From contig NC_037094.1 in the NCBI RefSeq assembly GCF_002994745.2, forward strand, positions 23,227,001 to 23,291,000: a stretch of 64,000 bases of DNA, read 5' to 3'. Below are positions 25,383-37,264 of this stretch, one piece after another. The notes under the pieces are model-generated. The model had not been told where the DNA came from, ran no database searches, and saw only the letters and a list, made by a program, of their open reading frames with translations. Each line of letters begins with the position of its first letter. Position 1 is the first letter of the stretch. Both the position numbers and the translations under genes were made by a program. The DNA comes from Rosa chinensis. Taxonomy: Eukaryota; Streptophyta; Magnoliopsida; Rosales; Rosaceae.

Positions 25383-25863
25383 TGTTTCTGTGTGAGAATA
25401 TGGGACCTAAAGTAAGAAGCATGATGGAGAGAGAGAGATTGACACAAGCATGTATAGTGGTTCACCTTACCCTTGAGGCAAGACTACATTCACTTAGAGA
25501 TTCCACTAAGAGTGAGGCCAAGTAGCCTTTGGTAGTGATACAAGTTGGGGATCATGGATCCCATCCCTTTCCAAGAAGGGGAGGACTAGAAGGGGAGGAC
25601 TTCCTCTTATAGCTAAAGGAAGTCCCTATCTAGTTTACATTTCTGATGTGGGACTTAATACATATATTTACTTCTCTTGAAGGCTTTTGGAGAGCATGGG
25701 AGGGTGGCCTCCGGGCTAGATACCGGCCGACCTCCACCATAGCGAGGTAGATTGGGTGTTGGTCTACAGGAGGTATGTCGTAGGTGGGACTAACAATGTC
25801 GCGGGGGCCACCTACGAGGTTGTTGCTTATGCTTGGCGGTATGTGATATAGGCGGTATGTACA
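25383..25863 (-). repeat. 3' LTR of element U (minus orientation)
   Basis: On the minus strand it begins TGTACATACCGCC, right after GGGATTTGTGGGACT (polypurine tract), and ends ...CACAGAAACA at 25383. It resembles the reverse complement of solo LTR S (28799-29293) in the start (TGTACATACC versus TGTAGATACC), the GCTTATGCTTGG block, the GATGTGGGACT block and the GTATAGTGGTTC block. A weak TATA (TATAAGAGG, minus) lies at 25603-25611. The left flank is CCAGT; the matching right TSD was not found. Confidence 0.65.
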
Positions 25864-27042
25864 AGTCCCACAAATCCCAGAGTAACAGGCGCTTCTTGGT
25901 TGGGGAGTTTAAATATGATGCCACCAAGTATGAGTGACGGCCTTGTTGAACACCATACCCATACTAGTCCCCCAACTCCGTAAGCAAGAAGGGGCTCTTT
26001 GGGTCCTGTAAAGTGTACCTGGGGAGGTTGGTGCCACGGGGGCCTCATCATTAGGCTAGTACCTGCAAATAAGATAAGGGTGTACAAAGAGCATATTGAT
26101 TGCACTAGGGCAATCTAGGTGACATTTGAGTCAAATGCATCGAGGTGCATGAATGTTTATATGAGATGCATGTTACACATTGTGTGTATGCACGTATTTT
26201 GTAATGTTGGCAAACGACGTATAAGTCGAATATGTATGTGGTTGTGATAGCATAAAAAGTACGTGCATATGATGCAAAGATGTGTGATGAACACGATGAC
26301 ACATAATGATATCAATGTTGTATGCACGTGATACATATGTGTTAGGATCGGGAGTGTTATTACTCGCCGAGTCCCCCAAGTCATGTAGTTAGTAAAACGG
26401 GAATTTGGATTTAGGTTATGTTTGATGATGCAGGTGAGGCTGAGAATGAAGCTCCGGTATTGAAGTAACTATTGGCCATATTGGGGAGACTATGGTGTGA
26501 CCATGATAGTCCCCCAAGTATAGGTTAGAGGAAGGAGCTCTAACTTACTCAACCCGAACGTATAAGCCATAACCCGATTATTTGGCTCATGTGTAACGGG
26601 AATGTAAGAGTTGAGCTCGCTCATGTTGAGCGGGTGATAGGTTGTGTGAGTTTTTTCCTATGGTCTTATTAATGGGATGTAAAAGGAATTTAATTGTTGC
26701 GATGAACAATAGATGAAAAATTCAATATTTCCATTAATAGACCGTAACACGAAACTCACACGTATCGCTAAGGCATAAGCGTGACGTTTGCATATGCCCA
26801 GAAAGTATGAGCGTGAAGCTCAATGATAATCCCTGTCAGGTACTACCTCCACTTGTGATAAGTGGTATGAATAAGTCCCCCAAGTGTAGAGAACGCTCGA
26901 GAGGTGAGATGACTCAAAAGCAAGGGATTGGACCTTGGCTTACCAGTTAGGGGTACCTCGCTCGGGGCGAGGACCTTGGCTTATGTAAGGGAGCTACCCT
27001 TTGGTGATCCCGTTGGGATGCCTCGCTCGAGTAGAGCATTTA

Positions 27043-27292
27043 TGAGGGCTTGAGCCTTCTTGACCCGGAGAGGTCGAATGAGGGTTTGAGCCTCGTGTAC
27101 CCGGTGGAGTAGATAGGCTTAGAGCCTCTTGTACCCGTTAAGGTAAATGAGGGTTTGAGCCTCGTGTACCTGGTGGGGTAGATAGGCTTAGAGCCATAGC
27201 ACCCTGTGGGGTGAATGAGGGCTTGAGCTTCGTGTATTCGGTGGGGTAGAATGAGGGTTTGAGTCTCGTGTACTCGGTGGCGTGGCCCCGAA
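27043..27292. repeat. Imperfect tandem repeat, about 69 bp composite unit
   Basis: Phrases of the type GAGGGTTTGAGCCTCGTGTA followed by CCGGTGGGGTAGA recur about five times. The long unit also includes TAGATAGGCTTAGAGCC in two copies. Not coding in a consistent frame. Confidence 0.8.
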
Positions 27293-27400
27293 TAGAACGA
27301 GGGCATGGGCCTCCTAACCCCATTGGGGTACCTCGCAAGGTTGGAGGGTTTATGAGATGCATGTTTCATTTATTTACTGTCATATGTATATGCGTAATAA

Positions 27401-27446
27401 TTTAATTGGTTTGCAATTAAATTTAATTGGTTTGCAATTAAATTAA
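27401..27446. repeat. 23 bp tandem duplication
   Basis: ATTTAATTGGTTTGCAATTA occurs twice in direct succession. Confidence 0.85.
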
Positions 27447-28798
27447 GCATTAATGTATAGGCAGCAACAGATATGCTATCAAAAATTAATGCATAATATA
27501 GATATGCCTAGATTATGGTAATTGCTATTGAAGCATGTAAAACATTGCATTAGTTCAAAGTGATAGAGCATAAGTGAGAACGTATCTGGAGCCATGAAGA
27601 ATTGATATAAATATTGTAAAGTATTGGAGTTGCTCATAAGTAGGACTCCATATCGGCTAGCGAGTATCAATAGTTTATTTAGCCTCATTTGTAAAGGGGG
27701 TGCCCGGTTGGGATGATTGTACCTCACCAAAAATAAATAGGTGATTAGCAGTTTGTTTATATTGTTTAATTGGTGAATTACATATAATTTGCTTGTGTAC
27801 TGTGAACATGTAATGCTCGTGATATGCAAACATAAGTAGTGTAGTCACATTTTGCATGTATTCATACCTCAAACAAATGTCATGGGTAAAGGAAGCCGCC
27901 GACATGGGCAAAGCGTGTTTGACCTATCATGCATTTAATTTTGGTATAGTAAACCATGGTTGACGTAATAAGAATGGGTGTATGTCACGTAGTGGTGTGT
28001 AGTTATGTATGTAAAAAAAAGATACAACTACGCTCAAATGCCTTGATAGGGTCAACGAACCAAGATAACTCATTCTACTTACAACTCTTATTTACTATCG
28101 ATACTTCCACTTCTATCTTACCATCATCAGTGACCAGAGTCACTTGAAAACATGACATCTAGCCATAACAATCCAGAATATTTATTCAATTTTCTCTGTT
28201 GTCTACTGAATGGTGATACGTACATGACTCCGGCATAAAGTGTCCAGTTGGAGAAATTTCAAACTAGATTTCTCTGCAAATGATTTCCAACACTGAGATT
28301 CTCAAAGAATCTCCAACAACTTCCAGTAATAGTTCAAATGTTATTTAACAATCAATCACATCACAAGACATATTTCTCGAACCTTGGTTCAAAGTCAGAA
28401 CCACCATCATTACCACTTCCATTTCCACCAACAATCCTGATTTCGAAACAATTTTAGCATCCAAAAACAGCCCAAAGCTATGGTCGCTCGACTCAGACAC
28501 TCAAGCACGAAACCGAATTCCTGTCTCGCACCTTAAACCCTGCCCCAACAATCTTGTTGGTATCCAAGAAGAGATAACCACAACGTTCCTCGAATCACAT
28601 TTCATAGCACAATTCCAACCTATAGAGTAGTCTTACTCTACCATCACCAGGGAAAAGTGCAAGACAAGTAAATAATCCAATAGGCAGTGAAATCCTCATG
28701 AGGTCGGCGTACAATAGGCATAGCACACGAAGGAAAACCAACTAGACATGTACCTTACACACTTGATGAATACATCAGCACCGAAGAGTAAATGATGG

Positions 28799-29293
28799 TG
28801 TAGATACCTCTATTAGTGACACTAGTTTGCTATCTCACCAAGCATAAGTAACACCCTCTTTGGGACACCCACAAGCCATGGTGAGGCCCAACCGAGACAT
28901 GCATCTTGTAGCCCTATGTTCAAGCTACGCTACGGTATCCGGAAGTCGCAAATTTGTCACCGGGAAGCCACCTTCCCAGCCTTGTCAAGTTGCCTCCACA
29001 ATATGCTTCTCTAAACTAGAATAGTAACTTTGAGTCCCACATCTAAGAAAATGTAAATGAGGGAGCTTCCTTCCCCTATAAAAGGAATGTCTCCTCCCAC
29101 AGCTAAAAGGATCCCATTACATCTCTTGTAATCTTGTTAGGCCGCAAGGCTCGACACACTAGTACACTTCAAGTGGACGTAGTTTCCCGCTAAGGCGGGA
29201 GACGAACCACTATACATCTCGTGTCACTCTCTCTCTCTCTCTCACTCTCTTTACTTATCGTTAATTAGATCCCCACGGATCAAAGCATTAACA
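28799..29293 (+). repeat. Solo LTR S, 495 bp, inside T3
   Basis: Starts TGTAGATACC, ends GCATTAACA. A perfect 5 bp TSD, GATGG, lies at 28794-28798 and 29294-29298. Removing it restores the T3 leader to match T1. A TATA box, TATAAAAGG, lies at 29077-29085. A related LTR in opposite orientation sits at 25383-25863. Confidence 0.92.
29077..29085 (+). promoter_or_regulatory. TATA box in solo LTR S
   Basis: TATAAAAGG in CCCCTATAAAAGGAA, about 215 bp before the LTR end. Confidence 0.65.
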
Positions 29294-29398
29294 GATGGGG
29301 AACCGCTGCAGTCGGGCCATCACTCGGGAGGTACTGTGTAATATCAAGCATATAAGGTGACAAGATAGAAAATGGTCTACAGAATCTGACAACCTAAT

Positions 29399-29410
29399 GC
29401 TCTGATACCA
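29399..29410 (-). other. T3 primer binding site
   Basis: The minus strand reads TGGTATCAGAGC, a perfect iMet-type PBS, two bases from the LTR end at 29413. Confidence 0.9.
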
Positions 29411-29412
29411 AC

Positions 29413-29534
29413 TGATAGGACCCGCCCCGAATTTCACCATGAAATCCAAAGTGGCCATGCGGGGCCCACCTTAGAAGAAATTTTACCTAAAATTTGATAG
29501 AACTTCCCCTAAAAGTGGACCACCCAAAACCTGT
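29413..29534 (-). repeat. T3 5' LTR, end proximal to PBS (split by CACTA-1)
   Basis: Plus-strand TGATAGGACCCG at 29413 is the LTR 3' end on the minus strand. It matches the corresponding part of solo LTR T2 at 60863 onward (GGACCCACCCCGAATTCCACC and AAGTGGCC blocks). The LTR resumes at 38073 after CACTA-1. Confidence 0.85.
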
Positions 29535-30479
29535 CACTATGCCAAAAAACGAATCAGACGACACATTTCCAACAACAGCGAAATTTTTAACTGTCGTCTG
29601 ATTATAGCAAGAATTATTCTGTTGTCCAAATTTTCGATTCAATCAACAGTTATTACATTGCTGTTGTTCAATTTTCATTCAGACAATGGTTTTATTTTGA
29701 TGTTGTCTGAGTGAGTTTTTTCAGACAACAGTTATTACATTGATTGTTGTGCAATTACTATTCAGACAATTGTGGTATTTTGATGTTGTCTGACCAATCT
29801 AATTCAGACAATAGTTGTTTTTTGCTGCTTTATTCTGTTGTGTAACTCTCTTTCAGACAATGGCTACAGACAACAGTTATCTATTGATACTTTACTGTTG
29901 TGCAATTTATATTTAGACAACGGTTGAGTTTTGATATTGTCTGACTGATTTTACTCAGACAACAGTTATGAAGTGCTAATTTATTCTGTTGTGCAAGTCT
30001 CCTTTAGACAATGGCTTCTGACAATAGTTATTTATTGATGTTTTACTCTGTTGTGTAACTCTACTTTAGACAATGGCTATAAATTTATGTTGTATGAGTT
30101 CCACACTACACTATGCCAATAATGTCTTCAGACTACACACTTCAGACGACATAATTCTTGTTTTCTTTCGTCTGAATTTTTAAAACTTGTTTAGACAACA
30201 TATAAATTAATTCTGTTGTCTGAATAGCATGAGAATCCATACTGTTTAGTTTTTCTTGCTTTGAAAAATTCAGACGACAGATAACTGTCGTATGAATAAA
30301 CCGAGAGACTCTCACTTTCAATTGAAAAAATAAGACGACAGATTTATGTTGTCTGAATGAAACGGAGAAATTACTTCACCATGTGTGTCCAAAAATTGTT
30401 TTTTGTTACCATGTAAACTTATCATCAATTTGCCTTAACATGTCCGTGTTTTTCCCACACTCGGTCAAAAAATCAAAAA

Positions 30480-30730
30480 CACCCGGCCTTCTCGCACCTA
30501 GTTCTCTCTCGACCCAGCAGCAACCTTAGGTAACCCAGAGGAACAACCCAGCAACATCCCATCCATTACCAGCAACCCAACCTAGATTCCCTTGATTCAT
30601 TTCCATCAGAAAAGACAGAAGATTCCTTTGCACTCCCCGAACCAGGTTTTCCCAGAACTGGAGTTCTTCGATTTCAAGAGCTAGAGTCCGAAGTATTCAG
30701 TATTGTTAATTGCATGGTAAGCTCGTTCTT
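30480..30730 (+). other. Captured 5' UTR-like exon in CACTA-2
   Basis: A C/A-rich leader followed by GCATGGTAAGCTCG near 30713 and T-rich sequence resembles a host 5' UTR with a splice donor. The source gene is not identified; it may belong to one of the fragments downstream. Confidence 0.35.
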
Positions 30731-31122
30731 CCTCTTAGGGTTTCGACTTCGATTCGTTTTGGATTTTAGGGTTTTGTTGGGATATTGATTTGGGGGTTTT
30801 GCTAATCTTCTTTGAAATTAAATTGGGGCATTAGGGATTTTGTTGATTTACACGTTGGAGGTGACTGAAATGGAATTGAATTTTACTCAGGTTTAGGGAT
30901 CTGGTACTGGGTTTTTGGATTACCTTATTGGTTTATTCTTTAATTCGATTTGGGTGTTTGTTAGCTATAACCTTTGAATAAAATTTGCTTAAACTTTATG
31001 GGTGTTCTTCAAATCGTTTTGAGCTGGACTCCGGCCAATTCGTCGTCGTTGTACTGTCTCCAGCTCTGAAGCCGTCTCTGCTCACTATACCCAGAAGTCA
31101 AGACCTTGAGTATGAGTAACAA

Positions 31123-31192
31123 ATGGATGGACGTAAGTACAGATTACAGGGCTGGAAGAACAGTAGTGGATCCTTTGGAGAGATCTACTTAG
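31123..31192 (+). pseudogene. Captured casein kinase 1 N-terminal exon fragment
   Basis: The frame from ATG 31123 reads MDGRKYRLQGWKNSSGSFGE then IYL, matching the start of CK1 kinases (KYRL..K.GSGSFGEIYLG, the Gly-rich ATP loop). A GTGCGT donor-like site follows at 31193 in the place of a known kinase exon end. Only the glycine loop is present, so there is no kinase activity. Confidence 0.75.
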
Positions 31193-31657
31193 GTGCGTTG
31201 TTCACTTCTTCTTTTACTTTGCTTGCTTTTCGTTATTGCTAAGTCATGTTTGTGGTTCTATAAACTCTATACAATTTATATGTTCGGACTCATTTTTGTG
31301 GACTGGAATATCCCTTCTCTTACAAAAATCTCTACTTTCTGTCAATTACGAGTTATTCATTTGCATACTGACAATGGGTAGAGTGTAGTTTGCTTAGTTA
31401 TGTTCATATAGCTTATCGTCAAATAGGTGCTAAGTTGTGTACAACAAATGTTTGTTAAAATGCCTCACCGATGGTTGATTAGCTAGTTATCATGTACCAT
31501 TTGAATTAATACATAAACAATGAGCTCTGTTCATCCAAGTAGTCCAGTCCATCCAATATACAATTGTTTTATTTATTTATTTTGATTGATCTTGTTAGTC
31601 TTAAATCTCTGTCACATTATGATAAGAGCATATTGTATCTTTTTCAATTCTGAACAG

Positions 31658-31745
31658 GTCCACACAAGAGGCTGGAGTTTTTGCTGCATCAATCTGCGAA
31701 CAAGTCCTATGCAGATTGTGGATCTTCAGATCCAAAATGGGTGCA
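31658..31745 (+). pseudogene. Captured ArfGAP-domain exon fragment
   Basis: After an acceptor (TCTGAACAG, ends 31657) one frame reads HKRLEFLLHQSANKSYADCG then SSDPKWVQVW. This fits the start of the plant ArfGAP zinc-finger domain (LL...N..CADCG..DPKW). The first zinc cysteine is replaced by Tyr in KSYADCG. Fragment only; the frame runs into a stop soon after. Confidence 0.7.
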
Positions 31746-32435
31746 AGTGTGGCTATGCCTTTTTTTGTCACCTGTCAATATATTTTATTTTTACAAGCTT
31801 CTTTTTCTTCGTAGCAATTCTACTTTTGGCTTTAAATATATATCAAAGTATGTACATCTAATAAGATGTCTATATCACAATGTGGGTGGTGTAAATTGAC
31901 AAAGGTTGGAGATGTCTACATCATATTGCTTTGGAGCGAGTTTGTGATGCATGTTTTCAATTCTGGACTCCAAGGTTTTTGAGACTTTGATTCACTCTAT
32001 TTTGATCAATTTAATTACTTAGCTTGGCCATTGGAAATTGCAATCATATTTGTATGAGTTATAACTTATAAGCAAGGTCTTGTCTTCATCTTTATAGCTG
32101 TTTATGAGGCGGACAAAAGGCTCAGGGTCTGCCGTCGATGGATCCTCGGGATTGCTACACAGGGGAGAGGACCGTGAACGAGGTTGAGTGTGCGTTCGTT
32201 GGCAGATTTGGGCTGGGATGAGAGGAAGTAGAAGGCGGGGGAGGGGTGTTCTGTGATTGTAATATGGATAGCTTCTCTGTTCAAAATTCTCCATGGTTCA
32301 TACTCACCTTCCAAGGGCGCTATCTTGGATGATTCTAATAATGGTGGGTGTTCTGCACAAGCGTTTGTATTTTACAGAGTGTTTTTTTTTTTTTTTTTTT
32401 ACTATTGGTTTACTATAATGTGTTGTTGATATCAA

Positions 32436-32495
32436 GTGGTAGTGCCAAGAAGAGAACTGCATTGCTGGTTGTTGCCCACCCAGATGATGAGTCCA
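32436..32495 (+). pseudogene. Captured PIG-L deacetylase exon fragment
   Basis: SGSAKKRTALLVVAHPDDES followed by AT|GTAAGC, a split Met codon at a splice donor. AHPDDE is the metal-binding signature of N-acetylglucosaminyl-phosphatidylinositol de-N-acetylases (PIG-L). One exon only. Confidence 0.8.
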
Positions 32496-33542
32496 TGTAA
32501 GCATAGCTTTACAAATTGCTTTATCATGTTTCAAGTCCAGTTGGCTTTAGTTGTGTTTGACTTCAGCTGAGTTTCTTTTTAGTGTAATTTATGTTGTGGA
32601 TCTTGAATGATGGGATGGTATGAAGGAGAGTTCATCGTATAAACATCAGATTGCCTCTTATGTTGCCTTTTGATTTTGATGTCTGCATATATTTTCAAAA
32701 TTGATTGTTATCCTTGATGAATAACATCTGAGAAAAGTTCAAAGCCTATTGCAGAAACTGCCCTCTGTGTGTGTGTGTGAGAGAGAGATATTAGGATATT
32801 CATAACTTGTAGTCCATAAGTTGTTGATCCAAGAAGTCATGGATAGGTGCTAACTTCTTTTGGAATTCTGCAGAAACTGCCTGCAGCACAGCTCTCTTTG
32901 GTATTTGTTTTACCCTACTTACTGATCTTCAAATATCCTAAAATTTTGATATGTTTTTTTTTCTGTTAGTTAATAAAGGATCTGGAAAGTTTCATCTTAT
33001 TCCGAAGTAAAGTGAATTTTCTGTGATTTTTCCAAATTTGGTCTGCATTTGGGAAAGTTCCAGCATTTTGAATGTATCATCTGATTTTCTGTTGAGATTT
33101 GAAATCCTATTTGAATCATTTAACCTCTGATTTTTATGTATATTGAATTATGCATTTGAAATGGTTGTTTCAAAATGATTTCATGTCAATTGGACTTACA
33201 ATTAATTTTTGGTGAATTTTCTAAGTTGACCATACTACTGAGATTTTTTTATATAACTCCTGCAGTTCAGTCAGATTGTGTTTATCTTTTTCCTTACTTT
33301 CCGAACTCCAAATTGTATGAAATTTCAATGTGTTCTACCTTAACATGTTTACTATGAGTCTGCAAAATTTCAAGTTCATGGCTATATCAATGAATTTTTA
33401 ATAAATTCCCAAAGCTAAGCTGTTCATGCCTTAACATTCCAGTTCACTTATGTCTCCCTTTTGATGTGTGATGCAGATTGCTTTTGACTATTTCATGTCG
33501 ATTTTATTGGGAGAGAACAGCTTGCAGATTGCTATATCAGTT

Positions 33543-33545
<3 letters not shown>

Positions 33546-33582
<37 letters not shown>
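33546..33582. repeat. (AT)n microsatellite in CACTA-2
   Basis: About 18 AT units; the tyrosine/isoleucine-rich reading frame over it is an artefact. Confidence 0.85.
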
Positions 33583-33585
<3 letters not shown>

Positions 33586-34402
33586 AGATGAATAGTACTA
33601 AGGAACTTCTTTTGTCCCTATAGATAGAACTGGTCTCTATGGGATTATACTTAAACCTAGCTAGTTTTTTTGTGCCTTCATTGATCATACTTGAACCTAG
33701 TTTAGTATTAGGGAACTGATGGGATTAATCACTATATGTATTCATGTATTTTGATGGAGACAATGACAAATATGGCTTTATTTTGGCTTTGGTGGAGACA
33801 ATGACAAATATGACTAATTTTAATGGCTTTGGTGATTGTTATTTATGAATGATGTTGATATGGTTAAAATCCAACACAGGTTTAACAATATATGTTGTCT
33901 CAACATATGTAGGAACAACTAAACCAAACTATAATATGTTGTTTCTTCTTACTTTTAAACAACAGAAAAGTGAAATCAAAATCAATATCAAACAACAGAA
34001 AAGTGAAGTCAACATCAATATCAAACAACTGAAGTTGCAATCAGACGACAGAACTCATCACATAGATATTGTCTAAGTGACATTATAACCACATATGTAT
34101 GTCTAAATCTGTTGTCCAAGATTATTTCCCAAAACATTTATCTGTTGTTTCTTTCTATTTTCCAACAACATTTATCTGTTGTTTCTTTTTATCTGCCAAC
34201 AACATTTATCTGTTGTTTCTTCTTGTTACAAACGACAGAAGGTCACCAATTCCTCAAAGTTGGGAACTTCAGATGACAGTTTCTTAAATTACATCTGTTG
34301 TGTGAAGGAGGGTGAGACGACGGACGATGTCTGTCGTCTGATGCCGTAAGAGACGACAACTGAATACACAACAGAAAATTTGCATATCAGACGACAGATA
34401 TC

Positions 34403-34486
34403 ATCTGTCGTCTGAAGGCATTATTGGCATAGTGTTAGGCCAAAACTATCTGTCGTCTGAAGGCATTATTGGCATAGTGCTAGACC
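34403..34486. repeat. 45 bp tandem duplication of the CACTA-2 right end
   Basis: The terminal sequence TCTGTCGTCTGAAGGCATTA ... GGCATAGTG and its flank (TTAGGCCAAAACT / CTAGACCAAAACT) occur twice, with element ends at 34434 and 34479. The outer copy gives the exact TSD (CTA). Confidence 0.85.
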
Positions 34487-34631
34487 AAAACTCAAGTTTT
34501 TTGACTCCCTGTTTCGACCCAAAATTTAAACTCCTGGCTTTTCACAAAACTAATGGTTTTATTTTGGGAAAGCAAAAATAGATGTTCAGACTCCACCTCT
34601 CTATCTTCTCTCAGAGGCGCAGCTCTCCAAT

Positions 34632-34680
34632 GCTCTCTCTCTCTCTCTCTCACACCCACACACACACACACACACACAAA
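34632..34680. repeat. (CT)n and (CA)n microsatellites in CACTA-1
   Basis: A run of CT units followed directly by CA units, in a region that resembles a captured 5' UTR (34560-35150). Confidence 0.8.
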
Positions 34681-36002
34681 CGCCAGACCTTCAAGAAACC
34701 ACCCATTTATTGATCGTGAACAAGAAACCACAAAGAACGAAAAGCACCGCAACCTCAAGAAAGAGCTCCATCAATCCACAAAGCCTGATCCTCTTGCTCC
34801 TCAGATGCTCCCTCACAACCTCCGTTTTCAGATCTCCGATCACTCTCCTTAGCGGCTTCTCAATCTCCTGAATCACAAAACCATCAACTCCGGTCATCAA
34901 TTACATAAACAGATCGAAAATCAGAGAAAGTGATCTGCGGTTCTTCTTCTTCATTGTGAGAGTGATCTGCGGTTCTTCTTCTTCTTCTCCCCAAGATCAA
35001 GAACTGATAAGCTATCTCACGATCCAAGGATCGAAAGCTGTCTCGCGTAGGTCCACCAGCGGTCTCGTACATCACCAATCTCGCTTTCTCTGTGACCTCT
35101 TCCAACTGGAGTTGGCTTCAGGTTCATTGCAGCTTATTCAAAGAGGTAGACTCTCGTCACCGCCTTTCATTCTCTCCGGTTCAAGTTGTAATATCTTTTT
35201 TTTAAAATTTTTTTTTATTTGCATCGAATCGGGGTTGAGCTCAATCTCTATTTAGCTGTTGAGAAACTGGAATATTTGGCTTAATGTTTCTTTTAATTAG
35301 GATTGGAAGATTAAGTCTCAATTGCTTTCAATTTTCAGTAATCATTCAGAAAGCTTTGATATTTTACTTGTGTATCTGTTTAATTTTGAAATGCCAATGA
35401 ATACTGTTGAAGATGAAATTATGTATCTGATACCAATACTGGCAATACAAGATTATGAAATTGCATCAGTTTTGGTTAGTTAATGATATTAATTGCTCAG
35501 TGTGGTATGATCTGATAATTTTGGTATGCTATGTTATGACTTGCGCTCAGTTTTGGTTAGTCAATGATATTACTCATCAATATGAACCTTTTCTAGCTAC
35601 ATGGGATGGCAACCCTACGTTGATGATATTAGCTGCGTTTTAGTAGACTATATATAAATCATTGGTCTATCTTTTGGTTCACATGTTTATGCTTATATGT
35701 AGAGTTTTAGCTTCAATGTGAACTAATCTCATTCAACAAATGATGAGTATCACATCCTTTTTTTTTCCCTCTCTCATACGTATTACTTGCTTATTCTTGC
35801 AGGCTGTTCTCGTGAAAAAGAATGTGGATCACCGAGGGTTCAGAGGCTATGTTCTGTCATTTATGAAACCAATATGGACTGATCTAGTTTTCTTTCCTTG
35901 TCTTTGTTTAGCATTGAAGAGCGAGACAAGCCAAAGTTAAATTGTACATTCGTATGTTTGAAATCCAATTTAGTAATATAACCTATTGATCATCTGTTCA
36001 AG

Positions 36003-36070
36003 TACTTGTCTAACAATCAGTTGGTTGGCCCAATACCAAACATTACCAGCATGAATCTCCTCAACTATGG
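36003..36070 (+). pseudogene. Captured leucine-rich-repeat exon fragment
   Basis: YLSNNQLVGPIPNITSMNLL then NY, ending at a GTAAG donor (36071). It matches the plant LRR consensus (LxLSNNxLxGPIPxL). One repeat only; the parent may be an LRR receptor-like protein, which is an inference. Confidence 0.75.
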
Positions 36071-36365
36071 GTAAGTATCTTCTCAGCTATAGCATTACCT
36101 CTATAATGATGGTAAACTGTGTGTATATCCAGATTGCCCTTGATGCAGAATTGAGTTTTGTGTCCTTTATATATGGAGCGATAAGCTTGCTCTTTCCATT
36201 TTGTAAAGGCATTTAACATAGCTAATTGCAGAAAACTGATATTTATATTAATGTTTTAAATATAATATGCACTTTACGAATAATATGTTGTTGGATTGGT
36301 TTCAGTGTTGGGTCTGCCTATATGTCATTACCAACTCTTAATAGTGTTTAAATATATGCCTCTAG

Positions 36366-36598
36366 GGTCGATTCAAGTATCAGCCTAACCAAGTTAGAGC
36401 TTTTGGGATGCTAGCTGGAGGCACTGGCATCACTCCAATGTTCCAGGTATGATGGAGTCTGAGCTTTGCACATAGCTCCACATATGCTTTGATAGTTATT
36501 TTTCTTAGGTTTCTAGAGCCATAATGGAAGATCCTAGTGACAGCATGAATGTACATCTCATATATGCCAATGTCACATACGAAGACATTCTATTGAAA
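36366..36598 (+). pseudogene. Captured NADH-cytochrome b5 reductase exons (two)
   Basis: Exon 1 (36366-36446) reads GRFKYQPNQVRAFGMLAGGT then GITPMFQ; it starts after CTCTAG and ends at GTATGATGG. Exon 2 (36509-36598) starts after TTTCTTAG and reads VSRAIMEDPSDSMNVHLIYA then NVTYEDILLK, ending at GTAAGC. GMLAGGTGITPM is the NAD-binding motif of the ferredoxin-NADP reductase fold in cytochrome b5 reductase. The splice phases agree. The exon pair is clean, with no stop, so this capture is recent or was part of a conserved transcript. Confidence 0.88.
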
Positions 36599-37140
36599 GT
36601 AAGCATCTATTTCACCAAAGAAAGGGATTTTAGCCATTTTCATATTTCTGGAATTTCGACCCAGTCATTTTCTTTTGTCAAACTGTACTGATCTACTGGG
36701 AATTTGATCTTGGCTTCTTCTAAAGTTCTTTAGTACACATCTTAAAGAGTCATTTAGAACTAGAATCACCCAAAATGAAATTTTCTGGAATTAGTTATGA
36801 ATTTCTGAATTCAGAAGTCAGTCACAGAAATTTGTGATATCAGCTTCCAACTTCAGCCAAAAGGCAGAGCCCTATAACCCTTCAAATTTTAAACCTGATA
36901 CACCATTGAATATGGTTTCAGAGCTTAGTGAGTAAATTATGTGTTTTTTCTAGTTAGGTACTAGCTTTTATGAGGTTTCAGAGCCTTCTTCAATCTAGAA
37001 TCAAAGACAAATGACACTAAAAAGAAAAGAGTATAGGGAAGAAAAATGATGTACCATTTAGTTGCCCTTTTTCTGTATTGCAATATTGAAATCGATGTTA
37101 TATATGGTACTTAATGAGTTTGCTCTATTTGTGTTTTCAG

Positions 37141-37264
37141 ATTTGGTCAATAACCTTGGTGCCATTGCAAGGTCTAGCACCAAGGAATTGATGGAAGTCT
37201 AGGCTGCTGGAGCTGATGTTAGCATGTTTGGTGTCGGGTTCTACTTTGGATATATTGTTTGCTG
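37141..37264 (+). pseudogene. Captured Hsp90 exon fragment, broken
   Basis: After a TGTTTTCAG acceptor one frame reads DLVNNLGAIARSSTKELMEV, a stop (TAG at about 37200), then AAGADVSMFGVGFYFGYIV. This is the ATP-binding N-terminal region of Hsp90 (NLGTIA.SGTK, GADVSMIGQFGVGFYSAY). An internal deletion (IGQ lost) and two stops show decay. Confidence 0.85.

Larger units (their letters stand above)
25864..27950 (-). mobile_element. Internal remnant of element U, non-coding
   Basis: No retroviral domain is visible. The text holds repeated AGTCCCCCAAGT phrases (about 26368, 26511, 26876), a tandem array at 27043-27292 and a direct repeat GAGATGCATGTT (about 26163 and 27354). It is probably the non-coding interior of an LTR element whose 5' part has been lost. 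The right boundary against T3 interior is not defined. Confidence 0.4.
27951..29398 (-). mobile_element. T3 internal leader region (Tekay-like gypsy), non-coding
   Basis: On the minus strand the sequence after the PBS at 29399 aligns with the T1 leader (55612 onward): the stretch with CAGTACCTCCCGAGTGATGG is identical, and after the S insertion TACTCTTCGGTGCTGA continues the match. Below about 28750 the similarity is not evident and no gag is found, so T3 is non-autonomous or truncated. The left limit is uncertain. Confidence 0.55.
30109..34479 (+). mobile_element. CACTA-2: nested CACTA element with captured host exons
   Basis: TIRs CACTATGCCAATAATG(T/C)CTTCAGAC, about 28 bp with two mismatches; TSD CTA at 30106-30108 and 34480-34482. 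Subterminal TCTGTTGTTTC / CAACAACATTT repeats lie at 33950-34350. It carries casein kinase 1, ArfGAP and PIG-L fragments, all on the plus strand with introns retained. No transposase. It inserted into the left subterminal region of CACTA-1. Confidence 0.92.

Noticed and set aside
29399..29410. tRNA-like sequence
   Set aside because: Only 12 bases complementary to the iMet tRNA 3' end: a retrotransposon PBS, not a tRNA gene. The same holds for 5409-5420, 45674-45685 and 55612-55623.
33488..33688. Small frame with a Tyr-Ile repeat
   Set aside because: It translates an (AT)n microsatellite inside CACTA-2.
34492..34852. Frames on both strands with Cys-Val or Thr-His repeats
   Set aside because: They read a (CT)n/(CA)n microsatellite in a UTR-like region; no domain.
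31123..37264. Functional kinase, ArfGAP, PIG-L, b5 reductase or Hsp90 genes
   Set aside because: Each is one or two exons without the rest of the gene, some with stops, and all lie within CACTA termini.
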